From NCBI GenBank assembly GCA_905182025.1, contig CAJJAA010000054.1, forward strand, positions 1-35,328: 35,328 bases of DNA, written 5' to 3'. Below are positions 1-8,391 of the stretch, piece by piece. Below the pieces are notes generated by a model. That model worked only from the letters and a program-made list of their open reading frames with translations. It searched no databases and was not told the origin of the DNA. Each line of letters starts with the position of its first letter. Positions within the stretch are counted from its first letter, which is position 1. The position numbers were made by a program, and so were the translations under genes. The stretch is from an uncultured OM182 clade bacterium. Its GTDB lineage: Bacteria; Pseudomonadota; Gammaproteobacteria; Pseudomonadales; Azotimanducaceae.

Positions 1-500
1 GAATAGATATAGGTGTAGTTCAACTCAACAAACTGCAACGCTATATACAAGCCACCAAGACAGGTCAGTGTGGCCATTGAGCGCACACTAATGAGTTGGC
101 CCATAACGGTCGGTGCTTCGCTCTTTTCTAACCATTGTAGGCTTAAGGATGACTGCATGGTTTCAAGATAATGGAAACCGACGGACATAATGACGGTGGT
201 TATATAGAGGCCGACAACGGTGGGAAAGAAACCGGTCAATGCAGTGCCTAAACCGAGCAGGAGCAACGATAAAACAGCGAGGTTCTGCTGGCGTATAACC
301 AAAAGCACATAGATCACGGTGAAAGCTAAAAAGCCCGGAATTTCTCTTAAACTCTGCAGGTATCCTATTTCTTGACCACTGAAGTTTGCGACTTCAATAC
401 TGAAATTGTTTAACAGCGTTTGCCAGGTTGCGAATGCAATCGGGCTGGCAGCGGCGAGAATAAATAGTAGCGTTTTTCGATCTTTGACCAATGGTGTCAT
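1..500 (-). CDS. MFS transporter, N-terminal part (runs off the window)
   Basis: Reading the minus strand from an ATG at 500-498 gives an open frame of about 166 codons to the window edge, so the C-terminal part is missing. It starts MTPLVKDRKTLLFILAAASP and contains several hydrophobic helices, with a loop segment (GYLQSLREIPGFLAF) typical of the N-terminal half of major facilitator permeases. The substrate cannot be told. The ATG overlaps the stop codon of the upstream DUF2970 gene as ATGA (stop 499-497), and no separate good Shine-Dalgarno site is visible, so translation is probably coupled. Family assignment is from helix pattern and local motif only. Confidence 0.75.
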   Translation of the reverse strand, partial: MTPLVKDRKTLLFILAAASPIAFATWQTLLNNFSIEVANFSGQEIGYLQSLREIPGFLAFTVIYVLLVIRQQNLAVLSLLLLGLGTALTGFFPTVVGLYITTVIMSVGFHYLETMQSSLSLQWLEKSEAPTVMGQLISVRSMATLTCLGGLYIALQFVELNYTYIY

Positions 501-784
501 GCTAATACTAGCGACACCACGCCGATGATCGTTAACACAAATAATACAGTAAATATGAGGCCAGCGATGATGTAGGGTAGCGGGCTGCTTGAATTAAAGT
601 CCCGTTGTCGCGTGGCTTCTGTCTGGACACCGAAAGCTGCGCCAAATACGCTGATGACGAGTTGCCACATTGATGGCGATGATCCCTTACTATTGGAGGC
701 AGCTAAGGTTTGCTGTTGTTGTTGTTGCTGCTGTTGCTCGGGTGGTTCTTTTGAAGCCTTGTCTGAGTCTGCTGAGGGAGTCAT
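497..784 (-). CDS. DUF2970 membrane protein with poly-glutamine tract
   Basis: A 95-residue protein. Residues about 1-37 are polar and low in complexity and include a run of nine Gln (about residues 17-25) coded by mixed CAA/CAG codons. Residues about 38-95 match the DUF2970 pattern: an amphipathic segment (MWQLVISVFGAAFGVQTEA), a conserved RDF with SPLPYII, then one membrane helix to the end. The function of DUF2970 is unknown. The start ATG at 784 has a strong GAGGA six bases upstream. The next gene on the same strand, an MFS transporter, starts inside this stop codon, so the two are probably co-translated. The Gln tract is not part of the domain and looks like a length-variable linker. Confidence 0.85.
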   Translation of the reverse strand: MTPSADSDKASKEPPEQQQQQQQQQTLAASNSKGSSPSMWQLVISVFGAAFGVQTEATRQRDFNSSSPLPYIIAGLIFTVLFVLTIIGVVSLVLA

Positions 785-1227
785 CGTTATCCTCTTGAAT
801 TTACCCTGTTATATTTTTGATTGTGGCGGCACAGTTTGTTGATGCCTTTAACGGTCTATCCTGTAACGTTATAAATAATTGTAGCATAGGGTAGTCTTTC
901 AACTGCCATCATTAATCGACTCAAAACAGGCGGGCTAGATCCAATCGATCAGCTTGATCAATGCGATTAGAAAAACTGATTTGGAAAATTCAGAGACCAC
1001 GTAACACTATCGCATGTCGGTAAAACAGATCGCTATCACGCGGTGCGAGAACACAGCAGTTCAGCGTGCTGCTCGAACTTTTCCGCTTGGGTTACAAATG
1101 GCTCCGCGCACGGTCGCTCTGACCAAGTCTACAAATGAATTGATCGTAAACAGACCCACGACAGGTTCCGCCGAAGCGGGCTAATGGACATCAACACTAG
1201 CCGCCTAATCTGTTAACCCAGGTACCA
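785..1227. other. Intergenic region between metH and the DUF2970 gene
   Basis: No convincing gene was found in this stretch of about 440 bases. It contains a UUCG-capped hairpin when read on the minus strand (CCGC and GCGG arms, near 1167-1178) downstream of metH, but no T-run follows, so it is not a standard terminator. A weak hairpin built on repeated GATCA/TGATC lies near 945-962. The promoter of the DUF2970-MFS pair must lie here, but I could not pick a clear -35/-10 pair. Confidence 0.5.
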
Positions 1228-4200
1228 CTATTTGTAAGTTAATACCGGCATAAGCCAGCGCTCTGCGGTTTCTAACGTCATTCCTTTTCGCTCCGCATAA
1301 CTCTCGACTTGGTCTTTATCAATTTTACCGATTCCGAAATATCGTGAATCTGGATGGGAAAAATAGAATCCACTGACAGCAGCAGCCGGCGTCATTGCAT
1401 AGCTCTCAGTAATATCGACGCTGATTTTCTGCGTCGCATCAAGTAGCCTAAATAACGTACCTTTCTCTGTGTGATCGGGGCAGGCGGGGTAACCCGGCGC
1501 AGGTCGAATACCTTGATAAGTCTCTTTGATTAATTCAGGGTTCGAATAATGTTCTTCTGCTGCATATCCCCAGAATTCCCTGCGGACCCGTTCATGCATT
1601 CGTTCAGCCAATGCTTCCGCTAATCTGTCTGCGATCGCCTTAACCAAAATTGCGTTGTAATCATCGTTATCGGCTTCATAATGCGCGGCTAGAGCCTCAA
1701 CGCCATGGCCTGCACTGACGACAAAGCCGCCAACATAATCCTGCAGCCGCGTTTCGACTGGCGCCACATAGTCCGAGATACAGAAGTTAGCTTGGTCGTT
1801 AGGCTTGTCCATTTGCTGTCTAATATGATGAAGTTTCTCAACCACGGTATTGCGATCATCGTCTTCATAAAGAAGGATGTCGTCGTTGTCGGTCGAGTTA
1901 GCTGGCCAAAAGCCTATGATTGCATTGGCCTTGATTAGATCGTTGTCGATCATATGCTTGAGCATTTCCTGAGCATCATTGAATAAACTCGTCGCTGCTT
2001 CTCCGACCACGTCATCTTCTAGAATCTTAGGGTATTTACCGGCGAGTTCCCAAGTGATGAAGAAAGGTGTCCAATCAATATAGTCGACCAACTCTTCGAT
2101 CGGGTAGTTGTCAAACACCCTCGTACCTAAAAATGAGGGTGTGGGCGGGGTATAACCTTCCCATTCAATGACGGATTTATTTTCGACCGCGTCTGCATAG
2201 CTCAACAGATTGCCCTTAGGCTTTCGATTTTTATTTCGGATACGTATTTTTTCGTACTCTACGCGCAGGTCTGCGGTGAAAGCAGGTTTCAGTTCGGGGC
2301 TCATCAGTTTTGTGGCAACGCCAACAGCTCTAGAGGCATCGGGTACGTACACGGTTGACTCGCCCTGATAGCAAGGTTCAATTTTTACGGATGTATGCGC
2401 TTTAGAAGTCGTTGCGCCGCCAATTAACAGCGGTTTATCGAAGCCCTGACGTTGAAGTTCGCTGGCGACATAGACCATCTCATCGAGAGAAGGCGTAATA
2501 AGACCACTGAGACCAATGATATCGACATTCTCTTCAATGGCAGTTTTGAGAATTTTATCTGCAGGCACCATGACACCCAAATCGATAACGTCATAGTTAT
2601 TACATTGAAGAACGACACCGACAATATTCTTACCGATATCATGTACGTCGCCTTTAACTGTGGCGAGTAGTATCTTGCCTTTCGAATTGTTTTTGCTGTC
2701 TTTTGCCGCGTCAATAAAAGGGACCAGATGTGAGACAGCCTGCTTCATTACGCGTGCGCTTTTTACGACTTGAGGCAAGAACATTTTACCGGCGCCAAAT
2801 AGGTCGCCGACACGGTTCATGCCATCCATTAAAGGCCCTTCGATCACTTCGATAGGTCGATCTACGGTAAGCCTAGCTTCCTCGGTATCTTCAACAATGT
2901 AGGTGTTGATGCCTTTTACGAGTGCGTGGGCCAACCGTTCAGAAACGGGTGCCTCTCTCCAGGTTAAATCAGCAGTTTTAGCCGCCGAACCTCGACCGGA
3001 GTAACGATCGGCGATCTCAATGAGTGCTTCTGTTGCTTCATCTGACCGGTTTAAAATGACATCTTCGATCTTGTCGCGCAATTCAATCGGGATGTCTTCA
3101 TATATCACGAGTTGGCCCGCGTTGACGATGCCCATGGTCAAACCTGCGCGAATCGCGTGGTAGAGAAATACAGCATGAATTGCTTCACGCATTTGATTAT
3201 TTCCGCGAAAGGAGAAACTGACATTACTAATCCCGCCTGATATTTTGGCGTGGGGCAGCTCGCTCTTTATATACTTACAGGCTTCAATAAAGTCCTTGCC
3301 ATATAAATTGTGCTCTTCAATACCTGTCGCAACGGCGAAAACGTTGGGGTCAAAGATAATGTCTTGAGGTGGGAAGCCGATTTCGTTGACTAGAATATCG
3401 TAAGACTTTTTGCAGATTTCTTTCTTACGCGCAAGACTATCGGCTTGACCATCTTCGTCAAATGCCATGACAACAACGGCAGCACCGTGTTTCATACAGA
3501 TACGGGCCTGTTCGACGAATTCTTCCTTGCCGGCTTTTAAACTAATTGAATTGACGATTGATTTGCCCTGTAGACATTTCAAACCAGCTTCAATAATTTC
3601 CCATTTAGAGGAATCTACCATGATCGGTACCCGGCTAATATCGGGTTCAGACGCAATCAGGTTCAGAAAATGAATCATCGCGGCCTTCGAATCCAACATG
3701 CCTTCATCCATGTTGATATCGATGACCTGCGCACCGTTGTTTACCTGTTGTAGAGCAACGTCTAAAGCCTCTTCATAACTTTCTTCGCGTATGAGTCGCG
3801 CAAATTTTGCTGAGCCAGTAACATTCGTGCGCTCGCCGACATTCACGAACAGAGACTCGTCGTTAATATTGAAGGGTTCCAAGCCACTAAAAAGCGTATC
3901 TGTAGAGGCTGAAACCGGTTGGCGTGGCGCTACCTTTGTCGCCAAATCAGCGAAGGCTTCAATATGCGAAGGCGTTGTACCGCAACAACCGCCAATAATA
4001 TTGACGAGGCCAGATTCCGCATAATCTCTCATTGCGCGGACCATCTCTGGGACAGTTTCATCGTATTCACCAAACTCATTCGGTAAACCGCGATTTGGGT
4101 AAGCGCTAATGTAGCAGTCTGATATTCTCGCGATATTTTCAATGTAGGGTCTAAGCTCATCAGCGCCTAATGCGCAGTTGAAGCCAACAGAAATCGGTTT

Positions 4201-4914
4201 TGCATGTCGAATTGATGCCCAAAACGCTTCGACTGTCTGGCCTGACAATAGTCGTCCGCTGGCGTCAGTAATCGTGCCTGAAATCATGATCGGGTATTGT
4301 GTATCAAGTTCCTCGAATACCGACAGCGCGGCGTAGATAGCTGCTTTTGCATTAAGGACATCGAATATTGTTTCAATCAGAATGATGTCCGAGCCGCCGT
4401 CAATGAGTCCGCGTATCGCTTCCGAGTAATCGTCTACTAGTTCATCGAAGGTGATGCTACGAAAGCCGGGGTCGTTAACATCGGGGGAGAGGCTTGCGGC
4501 TCTCGTGGTTGGTCCAATCGCACCGGCGACGAACCTTGGTTTATCGTTTGTACTTTGTTCATCTGCTGCTTCTCTGGCGAGTCGTGAAGCGGCGACGTTA
4601 ATTTCATATGACAGACTCTCCATGGCGTAATCTGCCTGGGAGACACGATTTGCTGTAAAAGTGTTCGTTTCAATAATGTCAGCGCCGCGTTGCAGGTATT
4701 CACTATGGATTTTTCGTATCGCATCGGGCTGGGTCAAAGCGAGAATCTCGTTATTACCCTTCAGGTCTTGCTTATGATCGGCAAAGCGTTCGCCTCTGAA
4801 ATCGTTTTCTTCGAGTTTCAGGTCTTGGATCATCGTACCCATCGCGCCATCCATCACTAAAATTCGTTGCGATAGTAGTTTCTCGATGAGATCAAAATTC
4901 TTAGAACGATTCAT
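1228..4914 (-). CDS. metH: Cobalamin-dependent methionine synthase
   Basis: MetH transfers the methyl group of 5-methyl-tetrahydrofolate to homocysteine through methylcobalamin, a cytosolic step that makes methionine and regenerates folate. The 1228 residues compare with 1227 in E. coli. The homocysteine module (about 1-325) has the zinc cysteines at C247, C310 and C311, the E. coli positions. The pterin-binding module follows (about 350-630), then the cap and B12 modules (about 650-895) with DVHDIG and the cobalt ligand H758, and the AdoMet reactivation domain (about 900-1228) with [12 protein letters not shown]. The start matches the family, with [14 protein letters not shown] close behind. 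The Shine-Dalgarno is weak. The 5' leader can form a pseudoknot (see 4927-4969). nfuA is divergent. No truncation was seen. Confidence 0.98.
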   Translation of the reverse strand: MNRSKNFDLIEKLLSQRILVMDGAMGTMIQDLKLEENDFRGERFADHKQDLKGNNEILALTQPDAIRKIHSEYLQRGADIIETNTFTANRVSQADYAMESLSYEINVAASRLAREAADEQSTNDKPRFVAGAIGPTTRAASLSPDVNDPGFRSITFDELVDDYSEAIRGLIDGGSDIILIETIFDVLNAKAAIYAALSVFEELDTQYPIMISGTITDASGRLLSGQTVEAFWASIRHAKPISVGFNCALGADELRPYIENIARISDCYISAYPNRGLPNEFGEYDETVPEMVRAMRDYAESGLVNIIGGCCGTTPSHIEAFADLATKVAPRQPVSASTDTLFSGLEPFNINDESLFVNVGERTNVTGSAKFARLIREESYEEALDVALQQVNNGAQVIDINMDEGMLDSKAAMIHFLNLIASEPDISRVPIMVDSSKWEIIEAGLKCLQGKSIVNSISLKAGKEEFVEQARICMKHGAAVVVMAFDEDGQADSLARKKEICKKSYDILVNEIGFPPQDIIFDPNVFAVATGIEEHNLYGKDFIEACKYIKSELPHAKISGGISNVSFSFRGNNQMREAIHAVFLYHAIRAGLTMGIVNAGQLVIYEDIPIELRDKIEDVILNRSDEATEALIEIADRYSGRGSAAKTADLTWREAPVSERLAHALVKGINTYIVEDTEEARLTVDRPIEVIEGPLMDGMNRVGDLFGAGKMFLPQVVKSARVMKQAVSHLVPFIDAAKDSKNNSKGKILLATVKGDVHDIGKNIVGVVLQCNNYDVIDLGVMVPADKILKTAIEENVDIIGLSGLITPSLDEMVYVASELQRQGFDKPLLIGGATTSKAHTSVKIEPCYQGESTVYVPDASRAVGVATKLMSPELKPAFTADLRVEYEKIRIRNKNRKPKGNLLSYADAVENKSVIEWEGYTPPTPSFLGTRVFDNYPIEELVDYIDWTPFFITWELAGKYPKILEDDVVGEAATSLFNDAQEMLKHMIDNDLIKANAIIGFWPANSTDNDDILLYEDDDRNTVVEKLHHIRQQMDKPNDQANFCISDYVAPVETRLQDYVGGFVVSAGHGVEALAAHYEADNDDYNAILVKAIADRLAEALAERMHERVRREFWGYAAEEHYSNPELIKETYQGIRPAPGYPACPDHTEKGTLFRLLDATQKISVDITESYAMTPAAAVSGFYFSHPDSRYFGIGKIDKDQVESYAERKGMTLETAERWLMPVLTYK

Positions 4915-4926
4915 TTAAATTGTCTT

Positions 4927-4969
4927 GTAAGCTAGGAGCCGCGCAGTTTATCAGCTTACGGGGCGCGAC
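4927..4969 (-). promoter_or_regulatory. Possible H-type pseudoknot in the metH leader
   Basis: In metH mRNA sense, arm A (GTCGCGC, 4969-4963) can pair with A' (GCGCGGC, 4944-4938; seven pairs including one G-U). Arm B (GTAAGCT, 4959-4953) pairs perfectly with B' (AGCTTAC, 4933-4927). The order A-B-A'-B' with linkers of 3, 8 and 4 bases is an H-type pseudoknot. It ends 12 bases before the metH ATG, which has only a weak ribosome site. A separate hairpin (ATCTTG and CAAGAT, 4996-4979) lies just upstream. Small pseudoknots of this type are used by several SAM and SAH riboswitch classes, but I could not match this one to any known consensus. The pairing is seen; the function is inferred. Confidence 0.4.
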
Positions 4970-5157
4970 GTTTGGAAGATCTTGCCCAGCCAAGATGAAT
5001 GATCTTCATGATCAATTTGCGTGATAAACCCCTGCTATAGCAAGGACTTATAGATGATAATTAGACTTGGATGGTGTGGCCTGATTCAGTAAACTGCACG
5101 ACAATTAGCGCCGAATCGTTATTCGTGATGTGCGCATTTCACTATAAGAGAAAATCG

Positions 5158-5739
5158 ATGGTCGATATAACCGAACAAGCACAAGCTTATTTCGTCGAGT
5201 TACTGTCTAAGCAGGACGCTGATGATATTGGTATCCGTATCTTTATCTCTGATCCTGGCACGCCTATGGCGGAAACGTGTATTGCCTACTGTAAACCAGG
5301 AGAAGAGCAGGAAGCTGACCTCAAAGTAGAATATACCGGTTTCACAGGGTATTTGGATGAGCGAAGTATGCCTTTCCTAGAAGGTGCCTTGGTTGATTTT
5401 GCTGAAGATAGAATGGGCGGACAACTTACGATTAAAGCGCCCAACTCAAAGGTTCCGCAGGTCTCTGACGATAGCCCGATCGAAGATCGGATTAACTACG
5501 TGCTGCATAGCCAGATAAACCCAGGTTTGGCCTCACATGGTGGCATGGTCAACCTAGTTGAGGTTATTGATGACGAAGTCGCTATTTTACAATTTGGCGG
5601 TGGTTGTCAGGGTTGCGGGATGGTAGATATGACGTTGAAAGACGGTGTTGAAAAGACACTGCTCGAGCAACTACCGCAGTTAACCGCAGTGAAAGATGTG
5701 ACCGACCATACCGTAACGGATAATGCATTCTACAAATAG
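5158..5739 (+). CDS. nfuA: Fe-S biogenesis protein NfuA
   Basis: NfuA is a cytosolic carrier that holds a [4Fe-4S] cluster and hands it to client enzymes. The 193 residues compare with 191 in E. coli. An N-terminal degenerate A-type domain (about 1-95, with [12 protein letters not shown]) is followed by an Nfu domain (about 105-190) with the cluster-binding CxxC at C150 and C153 in [11 protein letters not shown]. The frame is open further upstream (to 5071), but the start at 5158 is preferred because the protein then begins as the family does ([12 protein letters not shown]) and AAGAGA lies just upstream. It is divergent from metH, and a terminator follows at 5831-5860. Confidence 0.96.
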   Translation: MVDITEQAQAYFVELLSKQDADDIGIRIFISDPGTPMAETCIAYCKPGEEQEADLKVEYTGFTGYLDERSMPFLEGALVDFAEDRMGGQLTIKAPNSKVPQVSDDSPIEDRINYVLHSQINPGLASHGGMVNLVEVIDDEVAILQFGGGCQGCGMVDMTLKDGVEKTLLEQLPQLTAVKDVTDHTVTDNAFYK

Positions 5740-5830
5740 AATCGCTCTTAGTCTCTGCTAGTGCTGCGTGTCACAGCTATGCGTCGGTTCTATGAACGGT
5801 GCTAGGAATGGGGTTATGAATGAGTAATAA

Positions 5831-5860
5831 AAAAGCCTGCTATCTCAGCAGGCTTTTTTT
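5831..5860. terminator. Bidirectional intrinsic terminator between nfuA and DAHP synthase
   Basis: An 11-bp stem (AAAAGCCTGCT at 5831-5841 with AGCAGGCTTTT at 5847-5857) has a five-base loop and T/A runs on both outer sides, so it can work in both directions. It ends nfuA on the plus strand and the convergent DAHP synthase gene on the minus strand. A second perfect 8-bp hairpin (AGCACCTT 5890-5897, AAGGTGCT 5912-5919) lies closer to the DAHP synthase stop but has no T-run. Confidence 0.9.
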
Positions 5861-5931
5861 ATGGTCGATACAATCGCTCTCGCTTAGGCAGCACCTTATA
5901 CAAAAACCGTAAAGGTGCTAAATAATCGTCG

Positions 5932-7041
5932 TTAAGCTGTTTTACCCAGCAACTCATCAGCGGTTAATGCTTTGCGTTCAGACAGCTTCGTTTTTACATT
6001 GAGTCGGAAGTCTCGAATCATCTTTTCGGTTGTTTCCCAATCGACACAAGCATCGGTCACAGAAACACCGTAGGCCATGTCATCCTGATTTTCTAGGATC
6101 TTCTGGTTACCAGCATTGATATTACTCTCGATCATCAAACCTATAATTGACCGATTACCATCATCTATTTGCTTGGCAACTTCATCCAGTACTTTGGTTT
6201 GACGATTGTGATCTTTCTCTGAGTTGGCATGACTGCAATCAATCATGATATTTGCAGGTATACCTGCGCCAAGTAACTGCTTCTCACACGTCGCGACACT
6301 GTCACTATCATAGTTAGTTGTTCCACCGCCGCCACGCAGCACGATATGTGCGTGTTGGTTTCCTCGCGTATGAATTACTGATACTTCACCTTGATGATTA
6401 ATCCCCAGAAAGCGGTGAGGGGCAGATACTGATTGGAGCGCGTTTATAGCAACACCCAAGCCACCATCAGTGCCATTTTTGAAACCAACAGATGAGGACA
6501 AACCGCTTGCCATTTCTCTGTGTGTTTGTGATTCCGTTGTTCTTGCGCCAATTGCACTCCAACTGATCATATCTTGAAGAAATTGAGGTGAAATCGGATC
6601 CAACGCCTCAGTAGATGTCGGTACGTCCATTTCAGCAAGGTCTACAAGCAGCTTTCGACCAAGATGAAGACCTTCGGATATGTTAAACGAATCATTTAGG
6701 TGCGGATCATTAATAAAACCTTTCCAACCGACTGTAGTGCGGGGCTTCTCAAAGTAAACACGCATAACAAGGAACAAAGTGTCTGATACTTCTTCGGCAA
6801 GCGCCTTCAGCCTTTTGGCATAATCCAGAGCAGCATCAATGTCGTGAATGGAGCAGGGTCCAACGACCATAAACATTCTTGGATCTGAACGATCAATAAT
6901 ATTCTTGATTGTTAGCCGAGCATTCGAGACCGTAGCGAGTCCTTTTACTGAAACAGGCACTTGCTGCTTAAGTTGATCGGGTGTCACCAATGTTTCTTCA
7001 CTTAACACGTTTACATCATCCACTTTAATTGTTGTCATCAT
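5932..7041 (-). CDS. aroF: 3-deoxy-7-phosphoheptulonate (DAHP) synthase, class I
   Basis: DAHP synthase condenses phosphoenolpyruvate with erythrose-4-phosphate, the first step of the shikimate pathway to Phe, Tyr, Trp and other aromatics. The 369 residues include the class I hallmarks GPCSIHD (metal-ligand Cys), MRVYFEKPRTTVGWKG, SAIGARTTESQ, FKNGTDG and DCSHAN. Among the E. coli paralogues it resembles AroF most (TEALDP, NRSIIGLMIESNI, YGVSVTDAC), but the feedback effector is not proven by this. Two ATGs stand together at 7041 and 7038, with CGGAA upstream; either may be the start. Expression is probably controlled by the attenuator at 7077-7252, with an aromatic-rich leader peptide. Confidence 0.96.
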   Translation of the reverse strand: MMTTIKVDDVNVLSEETLVTPDQLKQQVPVSVKGLATVSNARLTIKNIIDRSDPRMFMVVGPCSIHDIDAALDYAKRLKALAEEVSDTLFLVMRVYFEKPRTTVGWKGFINDPHLNDSFNISEGLHLGRKLLVDLAEMDVPTSTEALDPISPQFLQDMISWSAIGARTTESQTHREMASGLSSSVGFKNGTDGGLGVAINALQSVSAPHRFLGINHQGEVSVIHTRGNQHAHIVLRGGGGTTNYDSDSVATCEKQLLGAGIPANIMIDCSHANSEKDHNRQTKVLDEVAKQIDDGNRSIIGLMIESNINAGNQKILENQDDMAYGVSVTDACVDWETTEKMIRDFRLNVKTKLSERKALTADELLGKTA

Positions 7042-7076
7042 TTGGGTTCCGAGTTGACTTCGATAAAAATTAGTTC

Positions 7077-7114
7077 AAAAAAAAACCCCGTTAGACGATC
7101 GCCTATCGGGGTTT
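7077..7114 (-). terminator. Attenuator terminator upstream of the DAHP synthase gene
   Basis: Read on the minus strand, AAACCCCG (7114-7107) pairs with CGGGGTTT (7090-7083). An inner stem (TAGGC, GATC loop, GTCTA) closes the loop, and a run of nine T in total ends the element at 7077. It is a full intrinsic terminator about 35 bases before the DAHP synthase start codon and after a leader peptide stop codon. A terminator in this place only makes sense as an attenuator. The inner strand TAGGCG can instead pair with CGCCTA of the upstream palindrome (7119-7140), a possible antiterminator. Confidence 0.9.
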
Positions 7115-7118
7115 CCTT

Positions 7119-7140
7119 TTAGGCGGTCATGACCGCCTAA
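7119..7140 (-). repeat. Perfect 22-base palindrome in the DAHP synthase leader
   Basis: The two halves (TTAGGCGGTC and its complement, with AT at the centre) form a perfect inverted repeat between the leader peptide stop codon (7157) and the terminator (7114). In RNA it would form the hairpin expected in the 1:2 position of a classical attenuator. Its 3' arm contains CGCCTA, which is complementary to TAGGCG inside the terminator hairpin. As DNA it could also be a repressor operator. Confidence 0.7.
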
Positions 7141-7156
7141 TTTTCACAAAAGCGAC

Positions 7157-7252
7157 CTATTTCTCAACGAAATAATAGAAGCCAAACCAGAAAGAACCTC
7201 TCGAGGCCTCGCCTGCTAGCGCTATGGGTCGTTTTTGTAGGGTTAAATTCAT
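7157..7252 (-). CDS. Aromatic-rich leader peptide of the DAHP synthase attenuator
   Basis: A 31-codon frame (ATG 7252-7250, TAG 7159-7157) lies upstream of the DAHP synthase gene on the same strand. Residues 20-31 read SFWFGFYYFVEK: seven of eight consecutive positions are Phe, Trp or Tyr (4 F, 2 Y, 1 W), the three end products of the pathway. The stop is followed after 16 bases by a palindrome and then an intrinsic terminator. This is the layout of trp/phe-type attenuation: a ribosome stalled on uncharged aromatic tRNAs would favour read-through. The Shine-Dalgarno of this ATG is weak; an in-frame GTG 13 codons upstream is an alternative start. It is too short for usual gene callers. Confidence 0.88.
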   Translation of the reverse strand: MNLTLQKRPIALAGEASRGSFWFGFYYFVEK

Positions 7253-7503
7253 GCCAGCAATAATAGCGGCCTGCAGCGGTTCTGCAAGCACTTTCTATTA
7301 ATCAGGCAAATTTAGTTCGAAATTGATTCGTTTTTTCGTTCTAAAGCGACGGGCGTGCAGGTAATCGAGCCTTTAGCCCAACGCAAAGAGGTGATGCCGG
7401 GGGAAAAGGCGCAAGTGCACTTCTAATAGCAGTTTGGCCGTCTAGGGTTTGACTTATGGAGCGAAGTGCCTAGTATGCGCTTTTTCGACTTTAGGTTCAG
7501 ATA

Positions 7504-8268
7504 GTGGCATTTGAATTCTCATATTTGCTTCTTGGCTTGCTGGGGCTCACTGGAATCGCTGCGGGCTTCATTAATACGTTGGCCGGTGGTGGCTCGATGT
7601 TAACGTTGCCGGTGATGATGATGATGGGGATGCCCGCCGATATTGCCAATGGTACTAATCGGGTAGGCGTGTTGTTTCAGTCTCTGACAGCGATGCGTGG
7701 TTTCGACAAAGAGAACAAGCTTGAGTCCACAGCAATATTACCAATGCTGGTGCCAACCTTAGTGGGCGCTATTGTAGGCGCAGTTGCTGCCAGCGTGCTT
7801 CCCGTCACATTTTTAAAGCCTGTATTGCTAGTCACAATGGTGGTGATGGCGCTCGTGATGTTGGTTAAGCCTGATATGGTTGCGCCTCCGCAAGGTACCC
7901 AGGCGCATAAATTACGTGACAAACCCAGTGCCGTCGCAGGACTTTTTCTCGCGGGTGTCTACGGTGGCTTCATTCAGGCTGGCGTTGGATTTATTTTGTT
8001 GGCAGCTCTGGCGGGAGGTTTGAGGTATGATCTCGTTCGCGCAAATGCGCTGAAAACGGTTGCCACAGCAGTGTTCAGTGGTTTGGCTTTGGCCGTTTTT
8101 GTGTTCATGGGCCAAGTCAGCTGGATTCCAGGCTTGGTATTAGCCGTTGGCTCGATGATCGGTGCAGCACTGAGTGTTAGGTTTGCCATTAGTGTGTCGC
8201 AGACGGTGCTAAAATGGATTTTGTTCATCATGGTTAGCATCACTTGTGCCATGGCCATGCTGTTTTAG
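7504..8268 (+). CDS. TauE/SafE family sulfite exporter-like permease
   Basis: A 254-residue inner-membrane protein with about eight hydrophobic helices in two related halves. The N-terminal half has the family signature NTLAGGGSMLTLPVMMMMG followed by ANGTNR. The second half repeats it as GVYGGFIQAGVGF and later RANALKT. TauE/SafE proteins move sulfite, sulfoacetate or other organic anions out of the cell, but the substrate cannot be assigned here. The start is GTG at 7504 with TAGG about eight bases upstream. Neighbours (divergent attenuated DAHP synthase, downstream glnS) give no pathway hint. Confidence 0.88.
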   Translation: MAFEFSYLLLGLLGLTGIAAGFINTLAGGGSMLTLPVMMMMGMPADIANGTNRVGVLFQSLTAMRGFDKENKLESTAILPMLVPTLVGAIVGAVAASVLPVTFLKPVLLVTMVVMALVMLVKPDMVAPPQGTQAHKLRDKPSAVAGLFLAGVYGGFIQAGVGFILLAALAGGLRYDLVRANALKTVATAVFSGLALAVFVFMGQVSWIPGLVLAVGSMIGAALSVRFAISVSQTVLKWILFIMVSITCAMAMLF

Positions 8269-8391
8269 CGAGTGTCTTTTGTTAGTAAGTCAGTTTCGCC
8301 GAGCAACAAAACAATAAAATGCAAAGAACGTTTAGTCGATCTACCAGCCAATCCTAGGTTGATAGGAAAATTATAAGAACATCATAGGAAC

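Noticed and set aside
612..842. Plus-strand frame with a poly-Cys run
   Set aside because: It is the antisense of the poly-Gln tract of the DUF2970 gene, which has a good start site and domain match.
1059..1082. Terminator on the plus strand
   Set aside because: A hairpin with one bulge and four T, but no plus-strand gene ends there.
4927..4969. Known SAM-II, SAM-V, SAM/SAH or SAH riboswitch before metH
   Set aside because: The topology is similar but the conserved core bases I know for these classes are not present, so only an unclassified pseudoknot is reported.
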